Positions 16,128 through 27,793 are shown, counted from the first letter of the stretch. The stretch: DNA of 41,832 nucleotides from Alphaproteobacteria bacterium (GCA_021774695.1 JAJFIU010000081.1:1-41832); one strand, 5' to 3'. Notes: generated by a model from the sequence alone, not told the origin. Program-made: numbers and translations.

Positions 16128-16205
16128 ATGCCTTTTCTACTGCATAATTGAGTACGGTAAAATGTCGGGCCAATACAGCAATCGAGGCAGCTCAGGAGAA
16201 CGAGT

Positions 16206-17797
<1,592 letters not shown>

Positions 17798-17821
17798 CAG
17801 GAATCCGCCCGGGAATTAACG

Positions 17822-18955
17822 ATGAGCACGACTTCCAGCCAAACCACGCTTACTAACGCCCGGCGCGTTGTGATCAAGATTGGGTCGGCACTGCTGGTTG
17901 ATGCAGAAAACGGCGCACTAAAAACTAGCTGGCTCAAAGCGCTCACCGACGATATCGCTGCGTTGACACAGCAAGGAAAGCAGGTGGTGCTTGTATCGTC
18001 TGGTGCTGTTGCGCTGGGCTTATCGGGCCTTGGGCTATCACGGCGCACCAGCCGACTGGAGGATGCGCAGGCGGCAGCGGCGATCGGCCAGATTAAACTG
18101 GCGCAGGCATATCAAAGCGCGTTTGCTGACAGCAAACTGACCATTGCCCAGATATTGCTTTCCATCGATGATCTGGAGCACCGCCCCCGTTACCTGAATG
18201 CCCGCAACACCGTGGAAACCCTGTTGGAAAACGGCGTAATTCCAGTGATCAACGAAAACGACAGCGTGGCAACCAGCGAAATTCGTTTCGGTGACAACGA
18301 CCGTCTGGCGGCGCGGGTGGCGCAGATGATGCGCGCGGACCTGTTGCTGCTGTTGAGTGATATCGACGGGCTTTATTCCGCAGACCCCCGTAAAAACGCG
18401 GAGGCAAAACTGATTTCGCATGTTAGCGCGATAACCCCAAAAATTGAAGCCATGGCAGGCCCACCAGCAGAAGTGACCGTTGGCACCGGCGGCATGATCA
18501 CCAAAATTATGGCGGCTAAAATCGCGCTGACCGGTGGATGTTCGATGGTGATTATGGACGGGCGGGCGCCTTCGCCGATACGGCGGCTTTTGGGCGGCGA
18601 ACAATCCACTTTGTTCACAGCCTCCGGCGATCCGCTGACGCTACGCAAACAATGGATACAGGGCATGATGGCCCCCAGGGGTTTTGTCCACATCGACGCG
18701 GGTGCGGTCGCAGCGCTGAAAAAAGGCGCGAGCCTGCTGCCTGCCGGGGTTACATCTGTTGAAGGAACGTTCCGGCGCGGCGATATGGTTGCCTGCATGG
18801 GGCCGAACGGTGATTTGTTTGCTCAGGGGCTAATATCTTACGACGCCGAGGACGCTGACCGGATCGCCGGGGTAAAATCGTCGGACGTAATCACCATATT
18901 AGGCTATGCTGGCCGCGCATCCCTGATCCACCGCGACGACTTGGTGATCATATGA
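17822..18955 (+). CDS. proB: Glutamate 5-kinase
   Basis: 377 residues. First step of proline synthesis: phosphorylates glutamate to gamma-glutamyl phosphate. The amino-acid kinase domain (residues ~12-260) shows [44 protein letters not shown] and [14 protein letters not shown], and [15 protein letters not shown]. Residues ~285-370 form a PUA domain ([26 protein letters not shown]), usual in bacterial ProB. Its stop overlaps the proA start by 4 bp (ATGA), indicating translational coupling with the next enzyme of the pathway. Proline feedback inhibition is known for the family. Confidence 0.98.
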   Translation: MSTTSSQTTLTNARRVVIKIGSALLVDAENGALKTSWLKALTDDIAALTQQGKQVVLVSSGAVALGLSGLGLSRRTSRLEDAQAAAAIGQIKLAQAYQSAFADSKLTIAQILLSIDDLEHRPRYLNARNTVETLLENGVIPVINENDSVATSEIRFGDNDRLAARVAQMMRADLLLLLSDIDGLYSADPRKNAEAKLISHVSAITPKIEAMAGPPAEVTVGTGGMITKIMAAKIALTGGCSMVIMDGRAPSPIRRLLGGEQSTLFTASGDPLTLRKQWIQGMMAPRGFVHIDAGAVAALKKGASLLPAGVTSVEGTFRRGDMVACMGPNGDLFAQGLISYDAEDADRIAGVKSSDVITILGYAGRASLIHRDDLVII

Positions 18956-20280
18956 AACAAGAAAGCAACAGTGCCATGGTCGAAAGCCAGAATTTCGAAA
19001 ACCAAAATTTCGAAAACCAGAACATTGATGACATCAAAGCGGTGATGGACCAGATCGGCGCACAAGCGCGAGCTGCCTCCAAAAGCCTTGCGCTGGCACC
19101 GACCGACCAAAAAAACCGCGCGCTCACTGAGGCCGCAGCGCTTCTCAGGACCCGAATGAGCGAGCTTCTTACTGCAAATGCGCAAGATATCGAATTTGGC
19201 GCCAAAAAAGGCCTGTCGCCGGCGATGATCGACAGATTGCTTCTGGACGAGGGTCGCATCGAGGCGATTGCCGTCGGGTTAGAGGCCATCGCAGCTTTGC
19301 CGGACCCGGTCGGCGACGAATTGGCCCGCTGGAACCGCCCTAACGGCCTTGATATAAGCCGGGTACGTGTGCCACTAGGTGTTATCGGCGTTATCTATGA
19401 AAGCCGCCCCAATGTAACCGCTGATGCTGGCGCACTATGCCTGAAAGCCGGCAACGCCGTCATTCTGCGCGGCGGCAGCGAAAGCTTCCACTCCAGCGCA
19501 GCGATCCACGCCTGCCTAGTCGGTGGCCTCAAAGCAGCAGGACTGCCCGAGCACGCCGTGCAGCTTGTACCCACTCGTGACCGCGCCGCTGTCGGCCATA
19601 TGCTAACCATGACCGGCGTAATCGACATTATTGTGCCTCGCGGCGGACGCTCGCTGGTAGAGCGGGTGCAAAATGAAAGCCGCGTACCGGTGTTCGCGCA
19701 TCTTGAAGGCATTTGCCATGTCTATATCCACGCGGATGCAGACCCCGACAAGGCGCTGGCCATCGCGGTAAACGCTAAAATGCGGCGCACTGGCATATGC
19801 GGTGCGGCCGAAACACTTCTAATCGACAAAGCCGCAGCCCCTATGCTGCCGAACATTCTGGACGCGTTGATCGCGGAAGGCTGTGAAATTCGGGGCGACA
19901 ACGACGTTCAGCAAATGAATGCAGCAGTGCTAAGCGTCAGTGAAGATGACTGGTATGCCGAGTATCTGGATGCGATCATATCCGTTAAGATTGTTGAAAA
20001 CCTTGATGCTGCCCTCGCCCATATCGAGACCTATTCATCCAATCACACTGACAGTATTGTCACCGAAAACACGGCAGCCGCGGAAAAGTTTCTCAGCCAA
20101 GTCGACAGCGCCATTGTCATGCATAATGCTTCGACCCAGTTTGCTGACGGCGGCGAATTTGGCATGGGTGCAGAGATCGGTATCGCAACAGGCCGCATTC
20201 ATGCCCGAGGTCCGGTTGGCCTTGAGCAGCTTACCAGTTTCAAATATCAGGTTCGCGGCAGCGGCCAAACACGGCCGTAA
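18952..20280 (+). CDS. proA: Gamma-glutamyl phosphate reductase (glutamate-5-semialdehyde dehydrogenase)
   Basis: 442 residues, somewhat longer than the usual ~417 because of an N-terminal extension. It reduces gamma-glutamyl phosphate to glutamate semialdehyde with NADPH and acts in complex with ProB. Seen: [45 protein letters not shown], and the catalytic Cys in [13 protein letters not shown], with [13 protein letters not shown] at the end. The extension contains [11 protein letters not shown] (residues ~14-24), produced by an exact-but-one-base 15-bp duplication at 18991-19020. Start overlaps proB by 4 bp, which fixes it. Confidence 0.98.
   Translation: MKQESNSAMVESQNFENQNFENQNIDDIKAVMDQIGAQARAASKSLALAPTDQKNRALTEAAALLRTRMSELLTANAQDIEFGAKKGLSPAMIDRLLLDEGRIEAIAVGLEAIAALPDPVGDELARWNRPNGLDISRVRVPLGVIGVIYESRPNVTADAGALCLKAGNAVILRGGSESFHSSAAIHACLVGGLKAAGLPEHAVQLVPTRDRAAVGHMLTMTGVIDIIVPRGGRSLVERVQNESRVPVFAHLEGICHVYIHADADPDKALAIAVNAKMRRTGICGAAETLLIDKAAAPMLPNILDALIAEGCEIRGDNDVQQMNAAVLSVSEDDWYAEYLDAIISVKIVENLDAALAHIETYSSNHTDSIVTENTAAAEKFLSQVDSAIVMHNASTQFADGGEFGMGAEIGIATGRIHARGPVGLEQLTSFKYQVRGSGQTRP
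18991..19020 (+). repeat. 15-bp tandem duplication inside proA
   Basis: AATTTCGAAAACCAA (18991-19005) and AATTTCGAAAACCAG (19006-19020) are adjacent and differ in the last base only; they encode NFENQ twice in the non-conserved N-terminal extension, so an in-frame gain is likely neutral. Confidence 0.9.
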
Positions 20281-20286
20281 TTCGTA

Positions 20287-20916
20287 ATGGTTTCACCTGC
20301 ACATACAATGCCCCTTTTGCAGCTTGCAAGTAAGTGGCGAGGCCGCACTGTCGGGCTATATGGTGGCAGTTTCAATCCAGCCCATGAGGGTCACATACAT
20401 GTGGCGTCAGAGGCCATCAAACGGCTGCATTTGGATGCAATTTGGCTCATGGTCAGCCCCGGCAATCCGCTAAAGGAACTAGGCGAGCTGGCTGATCTGC
20501 AACACCGCAAAGACAGACTGCTGGAACTGGTAGACAACAGACCCAAAATAACGGTCACTGATGTTGAAAAAAAGCTGGGCACCCGCTATAGCGTTGACAC
20601 AATCAAAGCTTTGCAAGCCGCAATGCCCAATACCCGCTTTGTCTGGGTGATGGGGGCGGACAATTTGCAAGACTTTCACCGCTGGCGACAATGGCGCGAT
20701 ATAGCCGAAATGCTACCCATTGCGATTTTTGATCGTCCGGGGTATTCTGTCGGTGGACTGAACAGCAAATTTGCGCGGCAATATGGCCGATACAAAGTGC
20801 CGTACCGTCAATTGCTCTCGACCCACGAACCGGCCTGGACCTTTGTGCCTATTCCAAGACACGCAGGTTCTGCCACAAACATACGCCGCCTTAAAGGCAA
20901 TGAATGGTGGCGATAG
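20287..20916 (+). CDS. nadD: Nicotinate-nucleotide adenylyltransferase
   Basis: About 209 residues. Adenylylates nicotinate mononucleotide to deamido-NAD in the NAD synthesis pathway. The nucleotidyltransferase signature GLYGGSFNPAHEGHIHVA (GxFNPxHxGH) and the second motif near the end, SATNIRR (ISSTxIR type), are both present; WLMVSPGNPLKE and FVWVMGADNLQDFHRW match the family. Start uncertain: ATG 20287 lies 6 bp after the proA stop with no clear ribosome binding site; ATG 20308 is an alternative. Part of the obgE-rppH series, directly before rsfS as in many alphaproteobacteria. Confidence 0.96.
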   Translation: MVSPAHTMPLLQLASKWRGRTVGLYGGSFNPAHEGHIHVASEAIKRLHLDAIWLMVSPGNPLKELGELADLQHRKDRLLELVDNRPKITVTDVEKKLGTRYSVDTIKALQAAMPNTRFVWVMGADNLQDFHRWRQWRDIAEMLPIAIFDRPGYSVGGLNSKFARQYGRYKVPYRQLLSTHEPAWTFVPIPRHAGSATNIRRLKGNEWWR

Positions 20917-20930
20917 GAAAGGAAGACTAG

Positions 20931-21362
20931 TTGCACGCATCATCGGAGACGCATAGCGTCACTGATCCTGTCCCGGCATTGAGCGCCGAGGATCTTTTGA
21001 AATCCGTTATTGCATCATTAGATGACAATAAAGCGGAAGATATTACCTCCATCGATTTAGCAGGCAAAACCGGAATCGCTGACTTTATGGTCATCGCAAC
21101 TGGTGGTTCGCAGCGTCAAGTTGCGGCACTGACCGACTATGTGGTCAAGGACCTGAAGCAAAAGGGCCACAAAGACATGGTTACGCAGGGCCTTGCGCAG
21201 TCAGACTGGGTCCTGATCGACGCGGGTGATGTTATCGTTCATATTTTCAGGCCAGAAGTTAGAAGCTTTTATAATCTGGATAAATTGTGGACCACCGACG
21301 TTGACGAGGGAACCGAGCAAGCCTCAGAAGGCGATTCTTCGGACCCGCGAGTAGTAAATTAG
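20931..21362 (+). CDS. rsfS: Ribosomal silencing factor RsfS
   Basis: 143 residues from TTG 20931, chosen because GGAAAGGAAG stands just upstream. RsfS (Iojap family) binds uL14 and blocks subunit joining during starvation. Core motifs: DITSIDLAGKTGIADFMVIATGGSQRQVAALTDYV and GLAQSDWVLIDAGDVIVHIFRPEVRSFYNLDKLW. Residues ~125-143 are a variable acidic tail. Gene order nadD-rsfS-rlmH is widely conserved. Confidence 0.97.
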   Translation: MHASSETHSVTDPVPALSAEDLLKSVIASLDDNKAEDITSIDLAGKTGIADFMVIATGGSQRQVAALTDYVVKDLKQKGHKDMVTQGLAQSDWVLIDAGDVIVHIFRPEVRSFYNLDKLWTTDVDEGTEQASEGDSSDPRVVN

Positions 21363-21370
21363 GCATAGCT

Positions 21371-21398
21371 GACCGAGAGACTTGGTTTTGTCTCTGGG
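21371..21398 (+). promoter_or_regulatory. Hairpin in the rsfS-rlmH gap
   Basis: AGAGAC (21376-21381) pairs with GTCTCT (21390-21395) around an eight-base loop. No T run follows, so it is not a standard terminator; it may protect or process the mRNA. Short and of doubtful significance. Confidence 0.25.
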
Positions 21399-21448
21399 TC
21401 TGAATTTGGTCTAATTAGCAGCCGGGCATCAGCCGCGGAGAGGCTTTT

Positions 21449-21910
21449 TTGCACATTTCGATAATCGCAATTGGGCGCTTGCAGCGCGGCGCCGAACATA
21501 GCCTGATGACAGGTTATTTGGGGCGCTTGCCTTGGAAAAATTCCGTCACGGAAATCGAAATTAAAAAGCAATTTGCCAACGTGCGCGAACGCAAAGCGCG
21601 CGAGGCTGAAAAGCTGCTTGCCGCAGTTCCCGCTGGCGCCACAATTGTTGCGCTGGACGAAGGCGGGAAAGCGCTGAAGTCGCGGGAGCTCGCCGCCAAA
21701 ATCGATGACTGGCAAGCAACCGGCGTTCGCGACATTGCCTTCATCATTGGTGGCGCCGACGGGCTGGATGCAAGCGTTATTGCCAAAGCCCAATTGAAAC
21801 TGGCTTTTGGCAGCCTTACATGGCCCCATATGCTGGTGCGCGCTATGCTCGCAGAACAAATTTATCGCGCTTGGTCAATTAATGCTGGGCATCCTTATCA
21901 CAGGGATTAG
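21449..21910 (+). CDS. rlmH: 23S rRNA (pseudouridine-1915-N3) methyltransferase RlmH
   Basis: 153 residues from TTG 21449 (GGAGAGG upstream). A SPOUT-class methyltransferase modifying pseudouridine 1915 of 23S rRNA on the 70S ribosome. Seen: HISIIAIGRLQRGAEHSLM at the start, VALDEGGKALKSRELAAKI, the knot residues FIIGGADGLDASVIAKA and LTWPHMLVRAMLAEQIYRAWSINAGHPYHR. The length matches the family (~155). Follows rsfS by 86 bp. Confidence 0.98.
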   Translation: MHISIIAIGRLQRGAEHSLMTGYLGRLPWKNSVTEIEIKKQFANVRERKAREAEKLLAAVPAGATIVALDEGGKALKSRELAAKIDDWQATGVRDIAFIIGGADGLDASVIAKAQLKLAFGSLTWPHMLVRAMLAEQIYRAWSINAGHPYHRD

Positions 21911-21968
21911 ACTGTCCAGCTGATTGGGCGATTAAATGAAGCCAAGCAGTAATTTTAGGACAAATTCG

Positions 21969-23516
21969 ATGACGAACAATCGTAACCCCGTGAAAAAACC
22001 AGTGATACTTTGCATTCTGGATGGCTGGGGTTACCGCGAAGACTCGCAAGACAATGCCATCAAACTGGCAAATACACCAACCTACGACCGTCTATGGAAC
22101 CAGTGCCCACGCGCTTGGTTAAAGACAAGCGGTTTGGCTGTTGGCCTGCCGGATGGTCAGATGGGCAACTCCGAAGTTGGTCACATGAACCTGGGCAGCG
22201 GGCGATTGGTTTTGCAAGACCTTCCCCGCATCGACGAAGCAATCGACAACGACAGCCTAGCCAAAAACCCCGAATTGATCGCTTTCATCAGTAAGCTGAA
22301 ATCAACCGGCGGCGCCGCTCATTTGATGGGACTATTGTCACCCGGCGGTGTCCACAGTCATCAGCGCCATATTGCAGCACTGGCCAATATTATCACGGGC
22401 GCAGGGGTGCCGGTTCATATTCATGCTTTCCTTGATGGCCGGGACACACCGCCGAAATCGGCTCTGGAGTTTATTGCACAATTCGAAGCTGATCTGACCA
22501 ACAAAGAACTAGCCGCCATTAGCAGCGTGACCGGTCGCTATTTCGCCATGGACCGCGACAAACGCTGGGACCGGGTTGAACGGGCCTACCGGGTAATAAC
22601 CGAAGCCGCGTCAGACCATTCGGCAACGTCGGCCACCGCAGCGATTGAAGCCGGATACGCCAGAGATGAAAATGACGAATTCATCAAACCTACGGTTATA
22701 GGGGGCTACACCGGCATTGCGGGCGGCGACGGACTGTTGATGGCAAACTTCCGGGCTGACCGGGCCCGCGAAATTCTAACAGCTCTGCTCGACCCGGATT
22801 TCGACGGGTTCGATCGGCGTGTTACACCGTCCTTTAGCGCTGCACTAGGCATGGTTGAATATTCAACCGCCCTAAGCCGTTTTCACCCGCTCTTGTTCCC
22901 GTCTCCCGAGATTAAAAACAGCCTCGGTGAAGTGTTGGCCAAGAACGGCGTTGCGCAGCTGCGTATCGCCGAAACCGAAAAATACGCCCATGTAACCTTC
23001 TTTTTTAACGGAGGTATCGAACCTGTTTTCGAAGGGGAAGACCGTATCCTCGTTCCGTCGCCTGATGTGGCAACCTATGATCTCAAACCCGAGATGTCGG
23101 CGTTTGAAGTGACCGAAGAACTGGAACAGGCAATTGCGAGCGGAAAATACGGCGCCATCATCGTCAATTTTGCCAATCCTGACATGGTTGGTCATACAGG
23201 CGTACTGTCGGCTGCAATCAAAGCAGTGGAAACCATAGACGCCTGTATTGCCCGGCTGGAAATTGCAGCCAACGCGGCCGGATCAACATTGTTGGTCACG
23301 GCCGACCACGGCAACGTGGAAATGATGATGGACCACGGTACCGGCCAGCCGCACACGGCGCACACTACGTTCGATGTGCCCTTGCTGATGATCAATCATG
23401 ATGGGCCGCTTGCAGACGGTAGCCTGTCGGATATCGCACCCACGATGCTCTCGATTATGGGACTAAAGCAACCAAGTGAGATGACGGGTAAAAATTTACT
23501 GACCGGGCAAAACTAG
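21969..23516 (+). CDS. gpmI: 2,3-bisphosphoglycerate-independent phosphoglycerate mutase
   Basis: 515 residues. Interconverts 3- and 2-phosphoglycerate in glycolysis/gluconeogenesis using two Mn ions. I chose ATG 21969, 8 bp after AGGA, over ATG 21936, which lacks a ribosome binding site. Alkaline-phosphatase-like fold: VILCILDGWGYRED, the phosphorylated Ser in QMGNSEVGHMNLGSGR, SPGGVHSHQRHI, FLDGRDTPPKSA, TGRYFAMDRDKRWDRVERAY, and the metal site TADHGNVEMMMD with GQPHTAHT. Complete and typical; it precedes the envC-like gene by 4 bp. Confidence 0.98.
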   Translation: MTNNRNPVKKPVILCILDGWGYREDSQDNAIKLANTPTYDRLWNQCPRAWLKTSGLAVGLPDGQMGNSEVGHMNLGSGRLVLQDLPRIDEAIDNDSLAKNPELIAFISKLKSTGGAAHLMGLLSPGGVHSHQRHIAALANIITGAGVPVHIHAFLDGRDTPPKSALEFIAQFEADLTNKELAAISSVTGRYFAMDRDKRWDRVERAYRVITEAASDHSATSATAAIEAGYARDENDEFIKPTVIGGYTGIAGGDGLLMANFRADRAREILTALLDPDFDGFDRRVTPSFSAALGMVEYSTALSRFHPLLFPSPEIKNSLGEVLAKNGVAQLRIAETEKYAHVTFFFNGGIEPVFEGEDRILVPSPDVATYDLKPEMSAFEVTEELEQAIASGKYGAIIVNFANPDMVGHTGVLSAAIKAVETIDACIARLEIAANAAGSTLLVTADHGNVEMMMDHGTGQPHTAHTTFDVPLLMINHDGPLADGSLSDIAPTMLSIMGLKQPSEMTGKNLLTGQN

Positions 23517-23520
23517 GTAA

Positions 23521-24783
23521 TTGGAAAGAAGCACTCTGACAAAATCCACTTCATCATACCGCGCCACAATATTTCGTCCGCTGATTTTGTGCTTATCGGC
23601 AGCGACAGTGCTATGGACGGTGATGCCCGCCGCTGTATTGGCTCAGGAAGACTCGTCAGCCGCCAAAGAACAGCTGAAGAGAATTGAGGCGGAAATCGCT
23701 GCGAGCGAGCGCCAGAAAACCATCCTGACCCAACAATCAAGGCGCGCCCAAGCTGCTGCCGACAAGGTTTCCGCATCGCTCATTGCCGGGGCGCGTGACA
23801 TTCAGGTCGCCGAAGGCAATGTTTCTCGGCTAGAAACGCGCATCACATCGCTGGAAGCAGAGACGGACGAAAAACGCACGTCTTTACTGGCCAACAATGA
23901 TAATATTGTTGAGCTGATCGCCGCGGTGGAGCGCTTGTCAAAACGGCCTGTCGTGCTGGCTCTGCTGAAGCCCGGAGATGCGCTTACAACGGCCCGCACT
24001 ACCAGTTTGATGGCGTCACTGATTCCAGCAATTGACGCAAAAGCGGGCAAGTTGCGCACTGACTTAACTCTGCTTGCAGATATTCAAACGCAGCTTTCCG
24101 ACCAACGTTTCAAGCTAAAGAACGGTCTAGAGGCATTAACTAAAAATCAACAAAACCTTGCTTCACTGTTTGACAGCAGACGTGCGGAAGCTGGTCAGGC
24201 AACGGAGCGCGCAAAAGCACTGGCACGCGAAATGAAGACTTTCAGCGAAGAAGCAAGCTCGCTGAGGGAGCTGATCGCGAAACTGGAACAACAGGCCGCA
24301 AAACAGCGGTCACTGGCGGCCCGACGTGATACGCCGGATACAATTGAACGTCCCTTCAGCAGCTTGGGTAAAGCGCTTAGCGAACTGAAGGGGCAATTAC
24401 CCTACCCGGCGATCGGGGTGATTATGCAGCGGTTCGGCGCACGTGACGGCGCCGGCGATGCAAAAGGAATACGCATTCGAACGCGAGACAGTGCGCAAGT
24501 TATTTCGCCCTACGATGGCAGCGTTGTTTTTGCGGGGCCGTTTAGAAATTATGGTCTGCTATTGATCATTGACCACGGAGGTGGTTACCATAGCCTGCTC
24601 GCTGGTTTTGAGACGCTGCAAAGCGATGTTGGCCAGTGGGTGTTGATGGGAGAGCCTATCGGCACCATGCCAGCTGCGGCCAGCCAAGCCGGCGACGGTG
24701 AGCTATATTTGGAATTGCGACGACGTGGTACTGCGATCAACCCACTGCCGTGGCTGCAAAAACAAACGGCCAGCGCGCGGTAA
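23521..24783 (+). CDS. EnvC-like murein hydrolase activator (degenerate LytM domain)
   Basis: About 420 residues from TTG 23521, right after the gpmI stop; start codon uncertain. Residues ~15-40 are a hydrophobic signal segment ending AAVLAQ. Residues ~42-275 are coiled coil rich in Ala, Glu, Lys, Arg. Residues ~295-415 form an M23/LytM domain in which the zinc ligands are lost: the HxGxD position reads AKGIRIR, and the HxH position reads GELYLE. This is the state of E. coli EnvC, which opens amidases rather than cutting peptidoglycan itself, so a periplasmic role in switching on a cell-separation amidase is likely. The NPLPWLQKQ ending is EnvC-like. Neighbouring ctpA is its usual partner. 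Confidence 0.9.
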   Translation: MERSTLTKSTSSYRATIFRPLILCLSAATVLWTVMPAAVLAQEDSSAAKEQLKRIEAEIAASERQKTILTQQSRRAQAAADKVSASLIAGARDIQVAEGNVSRLETRITSLEAETDEKRTSLLANNDNIVELIAAVERLSKRPVVLALLKPGDALTTARTTSLMASLIPAIDAKAGKLRTDLTLLADIQTQLSDQRFKLKNGLEALTKNQQNLASLFDSRRAEAGQATERAKALAREMKTFSEEASSLRELIAKLEQQAAKQRSLAARRDTPDTIERPFSSLGKALSELKGQLPYPAIGVIMQRFGARDGAGDAKGIRIRTRDSAQVISPYDGSVVFAGPFRNYGLLLIIDHGGGYHSLLAGFETLQSDVGQWVLMGEPIGTMPAAASQAGDGELYLELRRRGTAINPLPWLQKQTASAR

Positions 24784-24839
24784 TTTCGCGCTTGAGTAGA
24801 GAGTAAACCCTGTTGGGTGTAATGATGAAAGGTTTCGAC

Positions 24840-26192
24840 ATGCGTAAACTGATAACCGGCGCATTGATGGCATTGGTAATTTCGCTGCCAGGGCAGGCTA
24901 AAGCAGCTGGCGACGAAGACGAATTTTACGAACGCCTCAACACCATGATGCGTATCTTCGATATGGTGCGCAAAGAATATGTCGATGAAGTGGACGACAA
25001 GGAAGTGATTGAAGCGGCCATACAGGGCATGCTCAAATCCCTTGACCCTCACTCCACCTACTTGAATCCTGACGTTTACCAACAGGTTAGAGTTCAAATG
25101 GAAGGCGAATACGGCGGCCTTGGCATCGAAGTGCAGATGGAAAACGGTGTTGTCAAAGTGGTGTCTCCCATTGACGAAACGCCGGCTGCAAACGCAGGTA
25201 TTCAAGGCGGCGACCTTATTACCCACATTGACGGCAATGCAGTAGTTGGCAAAACCCTCACCGAAGCGGTCAAGCAAATGCGCGGACCTGTCGGCGCGCC
25301 AATAACCATTACAGTGATCCGCGAAGAGGTACCTGCAGCGTTTGACGTTGAAATAGTCCGCGAGAAAATTCTTGTTCGTTCGGTTCGCCACCGGATTGAA
25401 GACGAAACAATCGGCTATATCCGCGTGACCACCTTTAATATGCAATCTGGCACCGGCGTGGAAAAAGCCATTAGGAAAATTGTCGAAGAAGTGGGCGATG
25501 ACCTTGACGGCGTTGTGCTTGACCTGCGCAATAATCCGGGCGGTTTGCTGGACGAGGCTATTCGCATCTCTGACGCCTTCCTTGAGCGCGGCGAAATTGT
25601 CTCCACACGGGGCCGCAGAAAAGAAAATAATAGCCGCTGGTATGCCACAACCGGCGATATGCTGGAAGGTGTGCCAGTAGTGGTGCTGGTAAATGCCTAT
25701 TCGGCGTCGGCATCTGAAATTGTCGCGGGTGCCCTGCAAGACCACAGGCGGGCAGTATTGTTGGGCGACCGGACCTTTGGTAAAGGCACAGTTCAAAGCG
25801 AAATCAGACTAGGCGGGTCTGGCGACCAAGCCATACGCCTGACAACCGCGCGCTATTTCACCCCCAGCGGAGCATCCATTCAGGAACGCGGCATCGAGCC
25901 AGACATCGAAGTTTTATTTCCTAACCAGCGCCGCGCTAAACTGCGCCGAGAGGCCGACCTGCAGGGGCATATCACCAACGACCAGCTTTCGCAGGACCGT
26001 GCGGGTGAGTACGACGAGCCCATCGCTGAAGAAATTGCGGTTAAAAAGGTTGAACCAGCTGTAGCGCCGGAGGGTGCGCCAGAAGGACCGCCGGAAGATA
26101 TTCAGCTTCTCTACGCGATCAAATTGTTGAAAAACATGTCGGTATTGCCGAAGGAACAGATTGCAGAGCTGCAACAACCGCGCTCACGGTAG
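24840..26192 (+). CDS. ctpA: C-terminal processing peptidase, S41 family
   Basis: 450 residues from ATG 24840 (AAAGG 7 bp upstream), giving signal peptide RKLITGALMALVISLPGQAKAA; in-frame starts at 24813-24825 are possible. A periplasmic serine protease. Residues ~70-130 precede a PDZ domain (~85-165, GGLGIEVQMENGVVKVVSPI). The S41 core includes IGYIRVTTFN, VVLDLRNNPGGLLDEAI, the catalytic Ser in NAYSASASEIVAGALQD and the Lys in RTFGKGTVQ. The C-terminal tail contains a 12-bp DNA repeat at 26064-26099 coding APEG APEG PPED. Pairing with an EnvC-like gene is conserved in proteobacteria and fits a role in controlling murein hydrolases. Confidence 0.96.
   Translation: MRKLITGALMALVISLPGQAKAAGDEDEFYERLNTMMRIFDMVRKEYVDEVDDKEVIEAAIQGMLKSLDPHSTYLNPDVYQQVRVQMEGEYGGLGIEVQMENGVVKVVSPIDETPAANAGIQGGDLITHIDGNAVVGKTLTEAVKQMRGPVGAPITITVIREEVPAAFDVEIVREKILVRSVRHRIEDETIGYIRVTTFNMQSGTGVEKAIRKIVEEVGDDLDGVVLDLRNNPGGLLDEAIRISDAFLERGEIVSTRGRRKENNSRWYATTGDMLEGVPVVVLVNAYSASASEIVAGALQDHRRAVLLGDRTFGKGTVQSEIRLGGSGDQAIRLTTARYFTPSGASIQERGIEPDIEVLFPNQRRAKLRREADLQGHITNDQLSQDRAGEYDEPIAEEIAVKKVEPAVAPEGAPEGPPEDIQLLYAIKLLKNMSVLPKEQIAELQQPRSR
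26064..26099 (+). repeat. 12-bp repeat, three imperfect copies in the ctpA 3' end
   Basis: GCGCCGGAGGGT, GCGCCAGAAGGA and CCGCCGGAAGAT follow each other at 26064-26099 and encode APEG, APEG, PPED in the disordered tail of the peptidase. Confidence 0.7.
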
Positions 26193-26210
26193 AAAACCCA
26201 GATAATACCG

Positions 26211-26234
26211 CAAACCGGACTACTGTTCGGTTTG
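26211..26234 (+). terminator. Hairpin between ctpA and the deacetylase gene, weak terminator candidate
   Basis: CAAACCG (26211-26217) and CGGTTTG (26228-26234) form a perfect 7-bp stem with a 10-base loop. The T run (CTTTTTC) begins only about 13 bases later, so termination may be partial or absent. Confidence 0.35.
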
Positions 26235-26294
26235 TGATTCATTAAGCTTTTTCGCCTATATTCCGACCCATCACCATTGAACCGGGAATATCTT

Positions 26295-27290
26295 ATGCCG
26301 ACCAGTCTCAAATCGCTTGCCATTGCCTGGGCTATCACGTTGCTGATTGTCGTCGGCGGCGTTGGATTGCTGGAGGCAACATATGATCCGGCAGATTCTA
26401 TCGACCCAGAGGCGCAAATAGCTAACGCCGGTGCAGAAGATGTTGCTGACAAGGAACCGGAAATACCCTTCAGGCCTATTCCCGTGCAAGCTGTTGCTGA
26501 ATTGCTTGAGATGACAGACCAGGGTCCATTACCCATTGTCGGTGCTGACGGAACCCGCCCGTTTGAGACCTATTCTGCAATGGCGGTTCGGGCGCCCGAG
26601 GCCCATAAGATCGCCATCATTATTACCGATATGGGCAAAATATCACGAACAACCCGCCGTGCCCTCACAGACCTGCCTGAAAACACAACTTTTGCCTTTT
26701 CGCCGTTCGGCCAAGGGATAAATGGTTGGGCGGAACAAGCGCGGCGCGCCAACCATGAAACATTGTTGATGATCCCGATGGAGCCGGCGAATTATCCGCA
26801 GGATGACCCGGGGCCGCTTACATTGTTGGTGACACAAACGCCCAGCCAAAATCTAAATTTTATGCGGGCCTCAATGTCCAAGCTTACCGGCTATCTGGGC
26901 GTGATAAATAATAAAGGCTCCCGCTTCACCGCAGCAAAAGAAAGCATGCGCCCGATGATGCAAGAGTTTCGCGCGCGCGGGCTTATGTATATTGACGGCC
27001 AAACGTCGCAATATTCCAGCGGCCCGGAACTAGCCCGCGGCATGGGAGTGCCAGTTGCCGTAAACAGCCGCCTAGGCTTTCTTGATGAAGAACTGTCAGC
27101 GGCAGTGATAAGCGAACGGTTGGACGAACTGGAAAAACGCGCGGCGCGCGACGGTTATGCTGTGGGCGTAGCGCGGCCTTATCCTATTTCTATTGACGCG
27201 GTGCGCATATGGGCCGCGGGCCTTGAGGAACGCGGCGCGGTGTTGGTGCCCATATCACAAGTCGCCGACCAGCAACCAGCCACGCCCTGA
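26295..27290 (+). CDS. Divergent polysaccharide deacetylase family protein (YibQ-like)
   Basis: 331 residues from ATG 26295 (GGGAA upstream). Residues ~8-28 are a single membrane segment ([17 protein letters not shown]), so the domain is probably periplasmic. Residues ~105-325 match the divergent polysaccharide deacetylase family: [84 protein letters not shown] and [13 protein letters not shown]. Biochemical activity is not established for the family. The gene sits between ctpA and rppH, the standard alphaproteobacterial arrangement, and its TGA overlaps the rppH ATG by one base. Confidence 0.92.
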   Translation: MPTSLKSLAIAWAITLLIVVGGVGLLEATYDPADSIDPEAQIANAGAEDVADKEPEIPFRPIPVQAVAELLEMTDQGPLPIVGADGTRPFETYSAMAVRAPEAHKIAIIITDMGKISRTTRRALTDLPENTTFAFSPFGQGINGWAEQARRANHETLLMIPMEPANYPQDDPGPLTLLVTQTPSQNLNFMRASMSKLTGYLGVINNKGSRFTAAKESMRPMMQEFRARGLMYIDGQTSQYSSGPELARGMGVPVAVNSRLGFLDEELSAAVISERLDELEKRAARDGYAVGVARPYPISIDAVRIWAAGLEERGAVLVPISQVADQQPATP

Positions 27291-27772
27291 TGCAAACCAC
27301 CCCACAACCTGACCTGAAATCTGGTCTGCCCTACCGGCCATGCGTGGGTATCTTGCTTGTTAACAATGATAACAATATTTTTGTCGGTGAACGGCTTGAT
27401 ACGCCCGGCGCCTGGCAAATGCCGCAAGGCGGTATCGACAAAGGTGAGGCACCAGAGACGGCTGCCTTGCGCGAGTTAGAAGAGGAAACCGGCATAAAGT
27501 CGGAGCTAGCAACCATTGAAGCCAAAACCGCCGACTGGGTACTCTACGACCTGCCGCCACACCTTCTAGGCAAGCTATGGAAGGGCCGCTATGCAGGCCA
27601 AAAGCAGCTTTGGTTCAAAATGCGATTTACCGGGACTGATGCTGCGATTAATATCGCCACCAAGCACCCGGAATTTGGCCGCTGGAAATGGTCTGACCCG
27701 CAAGAAATAGCTGCCGAAATCGTTGAATTTAAACGCGACGTCTATACCAAAGTTCTTTCAGAACTCCTGTAA
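27290..27772 (+). CDS. rppH: RNA pyrophosphohydrolase
   Basis: 160 residues. Removes pyrophosphate from 5'-triphosphate RNA ends and so starts mRNA decay; the same group also hydrolyses dinucleoside polyphosphates. The full Nudix box [23 protein letters not shown] lies at residues ~45-67, preceded by [10 protein letters not shown] and followed by [19 protein letters not shown], which is characteristic of RppH/IalA proteins. Start overlaps the previous stop by one base (TGATG), indicating coupling. The last gene of the long plus-strand series; it converges on atpC. Confidence 0.97.
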   Translation: MQTTPQPDLKSGLPYRPCVGILLVNNDNNIFVGERLDTPGAWQMPQGGIDKGEAPETAALRELEEETGIKSELATIEAKTADWVLYDLPPHLLGKLWKGRYAGQKQLWFKMRFTGTDAAINIATKHPEFGRWKWSDPQEIAAEIVEFKRDVYTKVLSELL

Positions 27773-27793
27773 GGCTCAATGCTCACCGCCCAC

